Assembly (NCBI GenBank): GCA_027486725.1 | Contig: JAIXOP010000015.1 | Coordinates: 341,950 to 405,949, forward strand | Reading direction: 5' to 3' | DNA from: Burkholderiales bacterium | GTDB taxonomy: Bacteria > Pseudomonadota > Gammaproteobacteria > Burkholderiales > Burkholderiaceae_A | DNA length: 64,000 nucleotides | In this document: piece by piece, positions 36,820-44,233 of the stretch | How positions within the stretch are numbered: the stretch's first letter is position 1 | How the letters are laid out: every line of letters starts with the position of its first letter | Program-made: the position numbers and the translations under genes | Notes under the pieces: generated by a model | Databases searched by the model: none | What the model was told of the DNA's origin: nothing | What the model saw: only the letters and a program-made list of their open reading frames with translations

Positions 36820-37104
36820 ATGCTACCCGTTTGCCTTCCCATCAACCCCGAGTGGGTCGGCGCCGCCGCGGCGGTGCTCACCACCGTGGCGTTTGTCCCC
36901 CAGGCCGCCCAGGCGATCCGCTCGCGCGATCTGCGGGGCGTTTCGCTCAGCATGTATGCCCTGTTCAGCTCAGGGGTATTCCTCTGGCTGATCTATGGCC
37001 TCTTGCGGGGCAGTTGGCCGATCATTGTGGCCAACAGCATCACCCTGATCCTGGCCCTCACCATCCTCGTGCTGAAGGCCAGATCCAGCCCTCCGCCCAA
37101 GTAG
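36820..37104 (+). CDS. SemiSWEET-type small sugar transporter
   Basis: A 94-residue protein with three membrane helices, the size of a SemiSWEET (half-SWEET) unit, which acts as a dimer to carry sugars across the membrane. The first helix holds the PQ-loop motif TTVAFVPQAAQAIRSRDLRG, the second SMYALFSSGVFLWLIYGLL and the third IIVANSITLILALTILVLKA with the conserved Asn. It lies divergent from the DUF1295 operon and 24 bp upstream of pepN, so the two may be co-transcribed. Confidence 0.9.
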   Translation: MLPVCLPINPEWVGAAAAVLTTVAFVPQAAQAIRSRDLRGVSLSMYALFSSGVFLWLIYGLLRGSWPIIVANSITLILALTILVLKARSSPPPK

Positions 37105-37128
37105 TTTTTGCTGACACCGATCGACACC

Positions 37129-39831
37129 ATGAACAGCTTTCGCGACGCCGCTGCCCCCACATCCCAGCCCCCCGTGGTGCGCCTGGCCGACTACCAGCCA
37201 CCCAGCCACACCGTGGGCCCCGTCGACCTGCATTTTGCCCTGGGGCTGGCCGAGACCATCGTCACCATCGCATTTCCCTTCGAGGCCCGGATTCCGGGGG
37301 CGCCGCTGGTGCTCGACGGTGAAGAGCTCACGCTGCTCTCAGCCCAGCTCAACGACGAGCCCCTGCCTGCAAAGGCCTACACCGCCACCCCCGATCAGTT
37401 TGTGTTGCACGCCCCACCGGCCCAGGGCCGACTCTCGCTCACGGTGCGCATCCATCCCGAGGCCAACACCGAGCTCATGGGCCTGTATGCCAGCCGAGGA
37501 GGCCTCTACACCCAGTGCGAGTCGCAGGGCTTTCGGCGCATCGCCTACTTCCTCGACCGCCCCGATGTGATGACCACCTACCGGGTGGTGCTGCAGGGTC
37601 CGGCGGATCTGTTTCCCACCCTGCTTTCCAACGGCAACCTGGAGTCGGAGACCACCGAGAACGGTGTGCACACCGCCGTCTGGCATGACCCCTTTCCCAA
37701 GCCCTGCTACCTCTTTGCGCTGGTCGCGGCTCGGCTGGCCCACATCGAGAGCTGGGTGACCACCCGCAGTGGCAAGAAGAAGCTGCTGCAGGTCTACACC
37801 AAGCCCGAAGACCTAGGCCGGGCGCAGTTTGCGCTGCAGAGCCTGGAGCGCTCAGTGGCCTGGGATGAACATCGATTCGGCTTCGAGCTGGACCTCGAGC
37901 GGTTCATGATCGTGGCCGTGCCCGACTTCAACTCGGGCGCGATGGAAAACAAAGGCCTCAACCTCTTCAATACCCGGTTCATCCTGGCCGACCCGGACAC
38001 CGCCACCGACCGCGACTACGAGCTGATCGAGGCCGTGATCGGCCACGAGTATTTCCACAACTACACCGGCAACCGCATCACCTGCCGCGACTGGTTTCAG
38101 CTCACGCTGAAGGAAGGCCTCACGGTCTTTCGCGACCAGGAGTTCACCGCCGACATGCTGGCCGAAGGTCTCAGCGCCGAGCAGGCGGCCAGCGCCCGGG
38201 CGGTCAAGCGCATCGATGACGTGCGGGTGCTGCGTGCAGCCCAGTTCCCTGAGGATGCGGGCCCTATGGCCCACCCGATTCGGCCAGCGCAATACGAAGA
38301 GATCCGCAACTTCTACACGGCCACTGTGTATGAAAAGGGCGCCGAGGTCATCCGCATGCTCCAGACGCTGTTTGGGGTCGAGGGCTTTGCCAAGGGCATG
38401 GCGCTCTACTTCGAGCGCCACGACGGCACGGCTGCCACCTGCGAGGACTTTGTCTCGTCGATTCTCGATGCCAACGGCCGCAACGATCTCATGGCGCAGT
38501 GGATGGGCTGGTACCGAACGCTGGGTACACCGCAGCTGCGCATCACCACCGAGTGGGATTCGGCCCGTGGCGAACTGCAGATGCATCTGGAGCAGAAGCT
38601 CGATCCGCGCAACGCTGCGCTTGCGCCCGAGGTGACCGCCCTGCCCATTCCCATCCGTTGGGGGCTGCTCACGGCCGACGGGCACCCGCTGCCAGTGCCC
38701 GGAAGCGATGTGCTGCTCATGCACAGCCCCCGACTCACGCACACCATCCACCTGCCCATGGCCGCGGGTGGACCCGCGCCCATGGTGTCGGCCCTGCGGG
38801 AGTTTTCGGCGCCGGTGCTGCTGGAGCCGCCCGCCCCAGAGACACTCGCCATCATTGCCGCCCAAGACAGCGACGCCTTCAACCGCTGGGATGCGCTGCA
38901 GCAGCTCATCCTCGACCAGCTCATGCCCAGCCCCACGGCAGGCCGGGACCTGGTGCTCAGCGCCATGGCGGCCACCCTGGCCGATGAGCGCTTGAGTCCG
39001 GCATTCATGGCCCAGGCGCTTTCCTTGCCGAGCGAGTCGGTGGTGGCCGAGGCCTACAGCCTGCGGGCCATTGCGGCAGACCCCGAGGCGATCCATGCCC
39101 GTTGCGAGTCTCTGAAGCGTGCCATGGCGAGCCATCCATCGATCCGTGCGTCGCTGTTGCGGTGGGATGCCGAGGTGGATGTGGAGGCCCAGCGGACCTA
39201 CGCGCCCGATCCCTTGTCTTCGGGGCGCCGCGCCCTGGCGCTGCTTGCCCAGGCACTGCTGCTGCCCACCCGCGATGCGCAGGAGGCTGGCCGGGTGCTG
39301 CTGCAGCGCCTGCGGATTTCACCGCACATCACCGGCCGCATCGCCCACCTGCATGGGCTGCTGCGGCTCTCGGGCGATGCTGCAGCCGAGGGCCTCGAGA
39401 TTTTTTATCGTCAGGCCCAGGGCAATGCGCTGGCGCTGGACAAGTGGTTCAGCGCCCAGGCCATGGCCTGCCCGCTGGGCGACCCCACCGGCTCGGGGGT
39501 GGTGGACCGCATCCACGCCCTGCTGCAGCACGCCGACTACGACGTGACCAACCCCAACCGGGTGCGCGCCGTGCTCTCCACCTTCTTCAGCCAGAACCCG
39601 GTGGGCTTTCATCAGGCCGATGGTCAGGGCTATGCCCTCTGGGCCGATGCCCTGGGGACGCTCGATGCGCGCAACTCGCAGCTGGCTGCGCGGCTGGCGC
39701 GCAGCCTGGATCGTTGGGCGATCTATGAGCCCGGGCGCAAGGAGAAGATGCGGGCGGCGATTGCCCAGCTTGCCGCCAAGCCGGGTTTGTCGCCCGACAT
39801 GGCGGAGGTTTGTGGGAGGTTGTTGGTTTAG
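37129..39831 (+). CDS. pepN: Aminopeptidase N (M1 family)
   Basis: A 900-residue cytoplasmic zinc aminopeptidase of the M1 family, PepN branch, which removes N-terminal residues from peptides. The exopeptidase motif is SGAMENKGLNLF and the zinc site HEYFHNYTGNRIT...LKEGLTVFRD gives HExxH plus the downstream Glu (HEYFH, then KEG). Length and domain order (N-terminal beta domain, catalytic domain, Ig-like and helical C-terminal) fit E. coli PepN. The start MNSFRDAAAP was chosen over a TTG 21 bases upstream. The stop overlaps that of the convergent DUF4143 gene by 4 bp. Confidence 0.95.
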   Translation: MNSFRDAAAPTSQPPVVRLADYQPPSHTVGPVDLHFALGLAETIVTIAFPFEARIPGAPLVLDGEELTLLSAQLNDEPLPAKAYTATPDQFVLHAPPAQGRLSLTVRIHPEANTELMGLYASRGGLYTQCESQGFRRIAYFLDRPDVMTTYRVVLQGPADLFPTLLSNGNLESETTENGVHTAVWHDPFPKPCYLFALVAARLAHIESWVTTRSGKKKLLQVYTKPEDLGRAQFALQSLERSVAWDEHRFGFELDLERFMIVAVPDFNSGAMENKGLNLFNTRFILADPDTATDRDYELIEAVIGHEYFHNYTGNRITCRDWFQLTLKEGLTVFRDQEFTADMLAEGLSAEQAASARAVKRIDDVRVLRAAQFPEDAGPMAHPIRPAQYEEIRNFYTATVYEKGAEVIRMLQTLFGVEGFAKGMALYFERHDGTAATCEDFVSSILDANGRNDLMAQWMGWYRTLGTPQLRITTEWDSARGELQMHLEQKLDPRNAALAPEVTALPIPIRWGLLTADGHPLPVPGSDVLLMHSPRLTHTIHLPMAAGGPAPMVSALREFSAPVLLEPPAPETLAIIAAQDSDAFNRWDALQQLILDQLMPSPTAGRDLVLSAMAATLADERLSPAFMAQALSLPSESVVAEAYSLRAIAADPEAIHARCESLKRAMASHPSIRASLLRWDAEVDVEAQRTYAPDPLSSGRRALALLAQALLLPTRDAQEAGRVLLQRLRISPHITGRIAHLHGLLRLSGDAAAEGLEIFYRQAQGNALALDKWFSAQAMACPLGDPTGSGVVDRIHALLQHADYDVTNPNRVRAVLSTFFSQNPVGFHQADGQGYALWADALGTLDARNSQLAARLARSLDRWAIYEPGRKEKMRAAIAQLAAKPGLSPDMAEVCGRLLV

Positions 39832-41267
39832 CTGTTCGGTTGGCTGGTCGGTTGGCTGGTCGGTTGGCTGGTCGGTTGGCTGATGGGCGCCGTTTGGGCC
39901 AAGATCCTGGCGAGGCCACCGGCCCAGTACAAGGGCCAGACATGATGGGCCGGATGGTCTGGGGTTCCCAACACCTCAGGGCTCTCGGTGCCCAGCGTGC
40001 CTGCGAGTTTGAGGGTGGTGCCAGGCCGATGCTTGTGAATGTATGAGGCGAGGGACTTCGCGCGGGTCCGATGAGAGCTCTTCACCTCGAGAGGCAGGAT
40101 GCTTCCATCGGCGGTTGTGAGGAGAAACTCGACTTCTGCTCGCGCGTCCTGCCACGAAAAACACGGTTCCATTCCCTGAGCCGCCAACTCCTGTGCCACA
40201 AAATTCTCTGCGACGAATCCCTTGTAGGCATATCCCTGGCCCTGAATCTGTGGGTAGGTGAGGCCCAGGGATCGGCCGAGCAGGCCCACATCGAAGGCAA
40301 AGAGCTTGATTCGATTCTGCTTCGCTTGCGCAGCCAGAGGGTGAGACGGGCGTCCCTCCACCACTTGCGACTTCAGCACCAGGCGACTGCGGTGAAGCCA
40401 CTCGATGGAGGACTCGAAATCGGCATAGCGGTTTTTCCTGGGTGCGATGTCCTTGAACTGAAACCGGCCAACAGAGCCGTCCAACGCCGCCGACAGTTGG
40501 GCGGGAACGGCTGCAAACACTGCTGCCAGCAGTTGGGCATTGACTTTCCCTCCGTACTTCCCGAAGTCTCGGGCATAGCCTTCCAGAAGGTTTGCCTGAA
40601 TGGCTGCAACGCCCTGCACGCGCTCGACCAGAGGCCGGCGCTCCTCCAGCCAATGCGCCACGGCCTCGGGCATCCCCCCGACGAAGAGGTAGTCCAGCAG
40701 GAGCGCCCAGAGCGCTTGGTGGGCCGTCGGCGATCGCCGCCGAGCTTGGAACGCATCCCAGAGCAGTCGATGACTTTCGGAGGCGTGGGCATGTGCTGCA
40801 ACAAACTCGGCGAAGGTTATGGGCCGCAAGATGTGCATGTCCACCTTGCCCACGGGAAAACTTCCCAGGAGTCCGATGTTGGAACCGCTGGCAGCGATGT
40901 GCGCTTGTGGCATCTGCTCCGCAAAGAACTTGAGCGATTGAACCGCCCTCGGGCACTCGCCGATTTCATCGAGGATGATCAGCTCTTTCGCAGGATCGAG
41001 CTGCCGACCAGCGATCAGCGAGAGTTCTGAAATGATGTCTTCGGGGGAAAGCGAGCGCTCAAAGGCGGCGACAAGGCCGGGAGACTCCAAAAAATCGAAC
41101 CGGACCGAGCGCTCGTAGTGGGCAGCGAACATCTCCTTCAGAAGATAGGTCTTGCCGGTCTGGCGAGCCCCATCGAGCAAGAGCGGCTTGCGGCTGGTAG
41201 CCGCCCTCCAGCCCAAGAGGCGATCCAGGATCGTGCGGCGAATGCGGTGCGGCGTCGGATGGCTCAT
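39828..41267 (-). CDS. AAA+ ATPase with DUF4143 C-terminal domain (second copy)
   Basis: A 479-residue second AAA_14/DUF4143 protein, clearly diverged from the copy 6 kb upstream. Walker A is LLDGARQTGKTYLLKEMF (about 30-47) and Walker B ELIILDEIGECPRAV (about 94-108); the C-terminal nuclease-like part has ARAEVEFLLTTADGSILP followed by LEVKSSHRTRAKSL. Its last ~20 residues are a Q-P-T-S repeat from a 12-bp DNA repeat that reaches the stop. A palindromic AT-rich region lies 26 bp before the start codon. It is convergent with pepN. The function of this family is not established. Confidence 0.88.
   Translation of the reverse strand: MSHPTPHRIRRTILDRLLGWRAATSRKPLLLDGARQTGKTYLLKEMFAAHYERSVRFDFLESPGLVAAFERSLSPEDIISELSLIAGRQLDPAKELIILDEIGECPRAVQSLKFFAEQMPQAHIAASGSNIGLLGSFPVGKVDMHILRPITFAEFVAAHAHASESHRLLWDAFQARRRSPTAHQALWALLLDYLFVGGMPEAVAHWLEERRPLVERVQGVAAIQANLLEGYARDFGKYGGKVNAQLLAAVFAAVPAQLSAALDGSVGRFQFKDIAPRKNRYADFESSIEWLHRSRLVLKSQVVEGRPSHPLAAQAKQNRIKLFAFDVGLLGRSLGLTYPQIQGQGYAYKGFVAENFVAQELAAQGMEPCFSWQDARAEVEFLLTTADGSILPLEVKSSHRTRAKSLASYIHKHRPGTTLKLAGTLGTESPEVLGTPDHPAHHVWPLYWAGGLARILAQTAPISQPTSQPTSQPTSQPNS
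39837..39884. repeat. 12-bp in-frame tandem repeat, 4 copies
   Basis: Four adjacent units of CGGTTGGCTGGT (the last with one change) at the 3' end of the second DUF4143 gene. On the minus strand they encode the repeated tetrapeptide QPTS that forms the extreme C-terminus. Slippage would lengthen or shorten the tail in frame. Confidence 0.95.
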
Positions 41268-41292
41268 GCGTCTGACCTCCTCAGAGTTCGAC

Positions 41293-41344
41293 TTTTATGC
41301 GCATAAAAATGTAAATATATACATTTTTACGCGCATAAAAATGT
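41293..41344. promoter_or_regulatory. AT-rich palindromes and direct repeats upstream of the second DUF4143 gene
   Basis: TTTTATGCGCATAAAA (41293-41308) is a perfect palindrome. GCGCATAAAAATGTA (41299-41313) is inverted with one mismatch at 41320-41334 and GCGCATAAAAATGT recurs directly at 41331-41344, 32 bp on. This is the probable operator/promoter region of the ATPase gene, and it has the same layout, though not sequence, as the region before the first copy. Confidence 0.7.
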
Positions 41345-41528
41345 TTTATCTTGATCTCCCCCTAAAGGAAAGCCTGTCACGAATGGGTCACGCCACTGAC
41401 ATATTCTCGGGGCATCTGCGGCTCGGCGACCCCTGATGACGTCCGCAACCCTCACCACCGCCCCACCACCTCCACCAAGTCCCACACCCCCAACCCTCGC
41501 TGCCTGCACATTCCAACTCCACCAAGCC

Positions 41529-42455
41529 ATGAGCACTGATAAGACCCTCTCTGCCGCCGCCCACGACGACCTCATCGACAGCTACGACGAGGAGCTGGAA
41601 ATGGAGCTCGACGACGACCGTCTCGATGCCCTGCTCATGGAGGGAGACTCCGGCAGCTCGGCCCAGGCCCGCGAGGGGGGCATCGATCGCCGGATTTATT
41701 TCCGCGAACTCTTCCGGCTGCAAGGCGAGCTGGTGAAGCTGCAGGACTGGGTCGTCCACAAGGGCCTGAAGGTGGTGGTCATCTTTGAAGGCCGGGACGC
41801 GGCCGGCAAGGGCGGTGCCATCAAGCGCATCACCCAGCGGCTCAACCCCCGCGTCTGCCGAGTGGCGGCACTTCCAGCCCCATCGCCGCGCGAGCGCACC
41901 CAGTGGTACTTCCAGCGCTATGTGCAGCACCTTCCCGCGGCCGGCGAGATGGTCCTCTTCGATCGCAGCTGGTACAACCGGGCCGGTGTGGAGCGCGTGA
42001 TGGGCTTTTGCTCCGAAGAGGACTACCAAGAGTTCTTCCGCAGCGTGCCCGAGTTCGAAAAAATGCTCGTGCGCAGCGGCATCATCCTCATCAAGTACTG
42101 GTTCTCGATCACCGACGAAGAGCAAGAGGCGCGCTTCCAGATGCGCATCCGCGACCCGCTCAAGCAGTGGAAGCTCTCGCCGATGGACCTCGAGAGTCGC
42201 CGCCGCTGGGAGGACTACACCAAGGCCAAGGAGATGATGCTCGACCGCACGCACATCCCCGAGGCCAAGTGGTGGATCGTGGAGGGCGTGGACAAGAAGC
42301 GGGCTCGCCTGAACTGCATTCGACACCTGCTCGAGCAGATCCCTTATGAGGAGGTTCCCCACCAGCCGGTGGTTCTGCCGCCGCGAGAGCACGACCCCTC
42401 CTACACCCGGCACCCAGTGCCGCCGGAGCTGTATGTGCCGAGCTATTACAGCTGA
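41529..42455 (+). CDS. ppk2: Polyphosphate kinase 2
   Basis: A PPK2-family kinase that uses polyphosphate to phosphorylate ADP or GDP (or the reverse). The 308-residue product has Walker A IFEGRDAAGKGGAIKRI, the lid region with RVCRVAALPAPSPRERTQWYFQRY, and Walker B-like MVLFDRSWYNRAGVERVMGF. It belongs to the one-domain form with a short acidic N-terminus (DSYDEELEMELDDD). A further ATG 93 bases upstream would add a Pro-rich stretch with no conservation, and neither start has a clear ribosome site. It lies on the edge of the AT-rich accessory region. Confidence 0.92.
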   Translation: MSTDKTLSAAAHDDLIDSYDEELEMELDDDRLDALLMEGDSGSSAQAREGGIDRRIYFRELFRLQGELVKLQDWVVHKGLKVVVIFEGRDAAGKGGAIKRITQRLNPRVCRVAALPAPSPRERTQWYFQRYVQHLPAAGEMVLFDRSWYNRAGVERVMGFCSEEDYQEFFRSVPEFEKMLVRSGIILIKYWFSITDEEQEARFQMRIRDPLKQWKLSPMDLESRRRWEDYTKAKEMMLDRTHIPEAKWWIVEGVDKKRARLNCIRHLLEQIPYEEVPHQPVVLPPREHDPSYTRHPVPPELYVPSYYS

Positions 42456-42516
42456 GATCCCGAAAACAGGGGCTTGAAACTAGCGGCGGAAGCCAACGGC
42501 GATAGATTCGACTGCC

Positions 42517-43350
42517 TTAGGAAGGTATCAGCCCGATGTCTCGTGTGGCGATGAATGATGGGTTTACGAAGTTTGCCTTTCCGTATCGCAATTGCCTTCC
42601 TTCGAGATCCACCACAACACCGCCTGCCCCCTCCAAAACTGCTTGAGCTGCTGCAGTGTCCCACTCACAGGTGGGTGCCAATCTCGGGTAGATATCGGCC
42701 TTTCCTTCGGCAATGCGACAGAACTTGAGCGAGCTGCCGGCTTGCACAAGGTCTACATCACCGAGACGGTCGATCAACGACTGCGTTCGCTCGTTTGAAT
42801 GGCTTCTACTCGAAAGAACCCGACATCGAGCGCCCACTTTTGGACCAGCCACCCGCATGGGAACGGGTTCAAGGTCACTTGACACAAGCACAGAGGCACT
42901 CTCAGATGTGAACGCACCAAGGCCAGCACCACCCCAGTAGAAGATTCCCGTGCCTGGCGCATAAACTAACCCGAGTACACTTCGCCCTCCATCGATCAAG
43001 GCTATGTTTACTGTGAATTCACCATTCCGTGCGATAAATTCCTTGGTGCCATCCAACGGATCGATGAGCCAAAATTTACCCTTCGGTTGGCGGTGCGCCA
43101 AGGACTCGGGATCCTCCTCAGAAACCACTGGAAAAGCCATAGGCAGCTCGCTCAGCCCCGACGTCAGAACCCGATGTGCGGCAAGGTCTGCATTTGTTAC
43201 TGGGCTGTCATCTGATTTGTGCTGGACCCATCTCGTCTTACTGTTGTATACGTCCATGATGGCGTCGCCAGCAGCTTTGGCGATTGTAATTAACCGCTCA
43301 AAGGGCGGGGCATGATGGGTATCCTGTCGATGCGGTTCTTCGTTTGACAT
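42517..43350 (-). CDS. cysQ: 3'(2'),5'-bisphosphate nucleotidase (PAP phosphatase)
   Basis: CysQ hydrolyses 3'-phosphoadenosine 5'-phosphate (PAP), the by-product of sulfotransferases, to AMP. The 277-residue inositol-monophosphatase-fold protein shows VVSEEDPE (metal Glu), the [23 protein letters not shown] motif (DPxDGT) and [17 protein letters not shown] (WDTAA). The start is the ATG at MSNEEPHR. It is divergent from cysC with overlapping or touching 5' ends. In this setting it probably removes PAP made by the sulfotransferases nearby, rather than serving only assimilation. Confidence 0.93.
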   Translation of the reverse strand: MSNEEPHRQDTHHAPPFERLITIAKAAGDAIMDVYNSKTRWVQHKSDDSPVTNADLAAHRVLTSGLSELPMAFPVVSEEDPESLAHRQPKGKFWLIDPLDGTKEFIARNGEFTVNIALIDGGRSVLGLVYAPGTGIFYWGGAGLGAFTSESASVLVSSDLEPVPMRVAGPKVGARCRVLSSRSHSNERTQSLIDRLGDVDLVQAGSSLKFCRIAEGKADIYPRLAPTCEWDTAAAQAVLEGAGGVVVDLEGRQLRYGKANFVNPSFIATRDIGLIPS

Positions 43351-43979
43351 TTTTCTCAACTGACCCCAAGGAAATAAAGATTAAAACCTACCAAAACTCT
43401 TTCCCAACGCCAAACATCCATACACAATCATTTAGCATTAACCGGGAAGATCGTGAGCAGATGAATGGTTACCCTGGCAAAGTCATCTGGTTTACTGGGC
43501 TGTCAGGCTCCGGAAAGTCGTCCATCGCTAACGCATTGGAGAAACAGCTGTTCGCGCAAGGTAAGCGTACATACATTCTTGATGGGGACAACATTCGACA
43601 GGGGCTCAACAAGGATTTGGGGTTCTCTTCCTCGGATCGGGTCGAGAACATTCGGCGCATCGCGGAGGTGGCCAAAATGATGATGGACGCTGGCCTCATT
43701 GTTATGACCGCCTTTATTAGCCCGTTTCGCGCTGAACGCGAGATGGCAAGACAACTTATTGGTGCTGATCGCTTCCTTGAGGTTTATGTTGCTACTTCCC
43801 TTGAGATTTGCGAACAAAGAGACCCAAAAGGGTTGTACAAAAAAGCGCGAGATGGACAACTGCCTAATATGACTGGTCTTGATAGCCCCTACGAGGCGCC
43901 ACTGCATCCGCAAATGGTGGTAGGTAAGAACAGTGAGCCGCTAGAAGAGTCGATCCGCACACTCATTAGATTTCTTTAG
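43344..43979 (+). CDS. cysC: Adenylylsulfate kinase
   Basis: CysC phosphorylates APS to PAPS, the sulfate donor of sulfotransferases. Walker A is [23 protein letters not shown], followed by [35 protein letters not shown] (APS-binding), [17 protein letters not shown] and [24 protein letters not shown], all standard. The start is uncertain: the family-typical N-terminus [15 protein letters not shown] lies upstream of the first ATG, so initiation must be at the TTG used here or at a rarer codon, such as the ATT at 43380 which has AAGGAA 6 bases before it. It pairs with divergent cysQ. Confidence 0.92.
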   Translation: MTFFSTDPKEIKIKTYQNSFPTPNIHTQSFSINREDREQMNGYPGKVIWFTGLSGSGKSSIANALEKQLFAQGKRTYILDGDNIRQGLNKDLGFSSSDRVENIRRIAEVAKMMMDAGLIVMTAFISPFRAEREMARQLIGADRFLEVYVATSLEICEQRDPKGLYKKARDGQLPNMTGLDSPYEAPLHPQMVVGKNSEPLEESIRTLIRFL

Positions 43980-44172
43980 AGCCTTGCACTCCGCACGGAT
44001 CAGATACACCAATGACCCCTTTAAAATCTAGCATCATTCGGTCATTGTCGTGCCTTTGCCTAATTAAAGTTGGCGAGATGTCCAGTACAACATCTCTCGG
44101 CAAATCTAAACGGGGCGTCGCGTGCTTTGACAAATCTTGAATCTGGCTGCCCATAAGCCGTAACTGACACAT
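43966..44172 (-). CDS. Small protein of unknown function, ideal ribosome site
   Basis: A 68-codon frame ([20 protein letters not shown]...) preceded by a perfect AAGGAGG at 44181-44187, 8 bases before the ATG, and lying 61 bp downstream of the adenylation-SGNH gene on the same strand. The composition is that of a folded small protein (central [17 protein letters not shown] and [15 protein letters not shown]) and there is no signal peptide or membrane helix. Its last 14 bases overlap the end of convergent cysC. I do not recognise a family. Translation is well supported; function is unknown. Confidence 0.6.
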   Translation of the reverse strand: MCQLRLMGSQIQDLSKHATPRLDLPRDVVLDISPTLIRQRHDNDRMMLDFKGVIGVSDPCGVQGSKEI

Positions 44173-44233
44173 CTGCAGAACCTCCTTGTAAATAAAAAGT
44201 TCGATTTACTACCCCATCTAATCGACAACAAGT

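Noticed and set aside
42517-43979. cysC/cysQ as part of a sulfate assimilation operon
   Set aside because: No cysD, cysN, cysH, cysI or sulfate permease is adjacent, and sulfotransferases are; assimilation is less likely as the local role.
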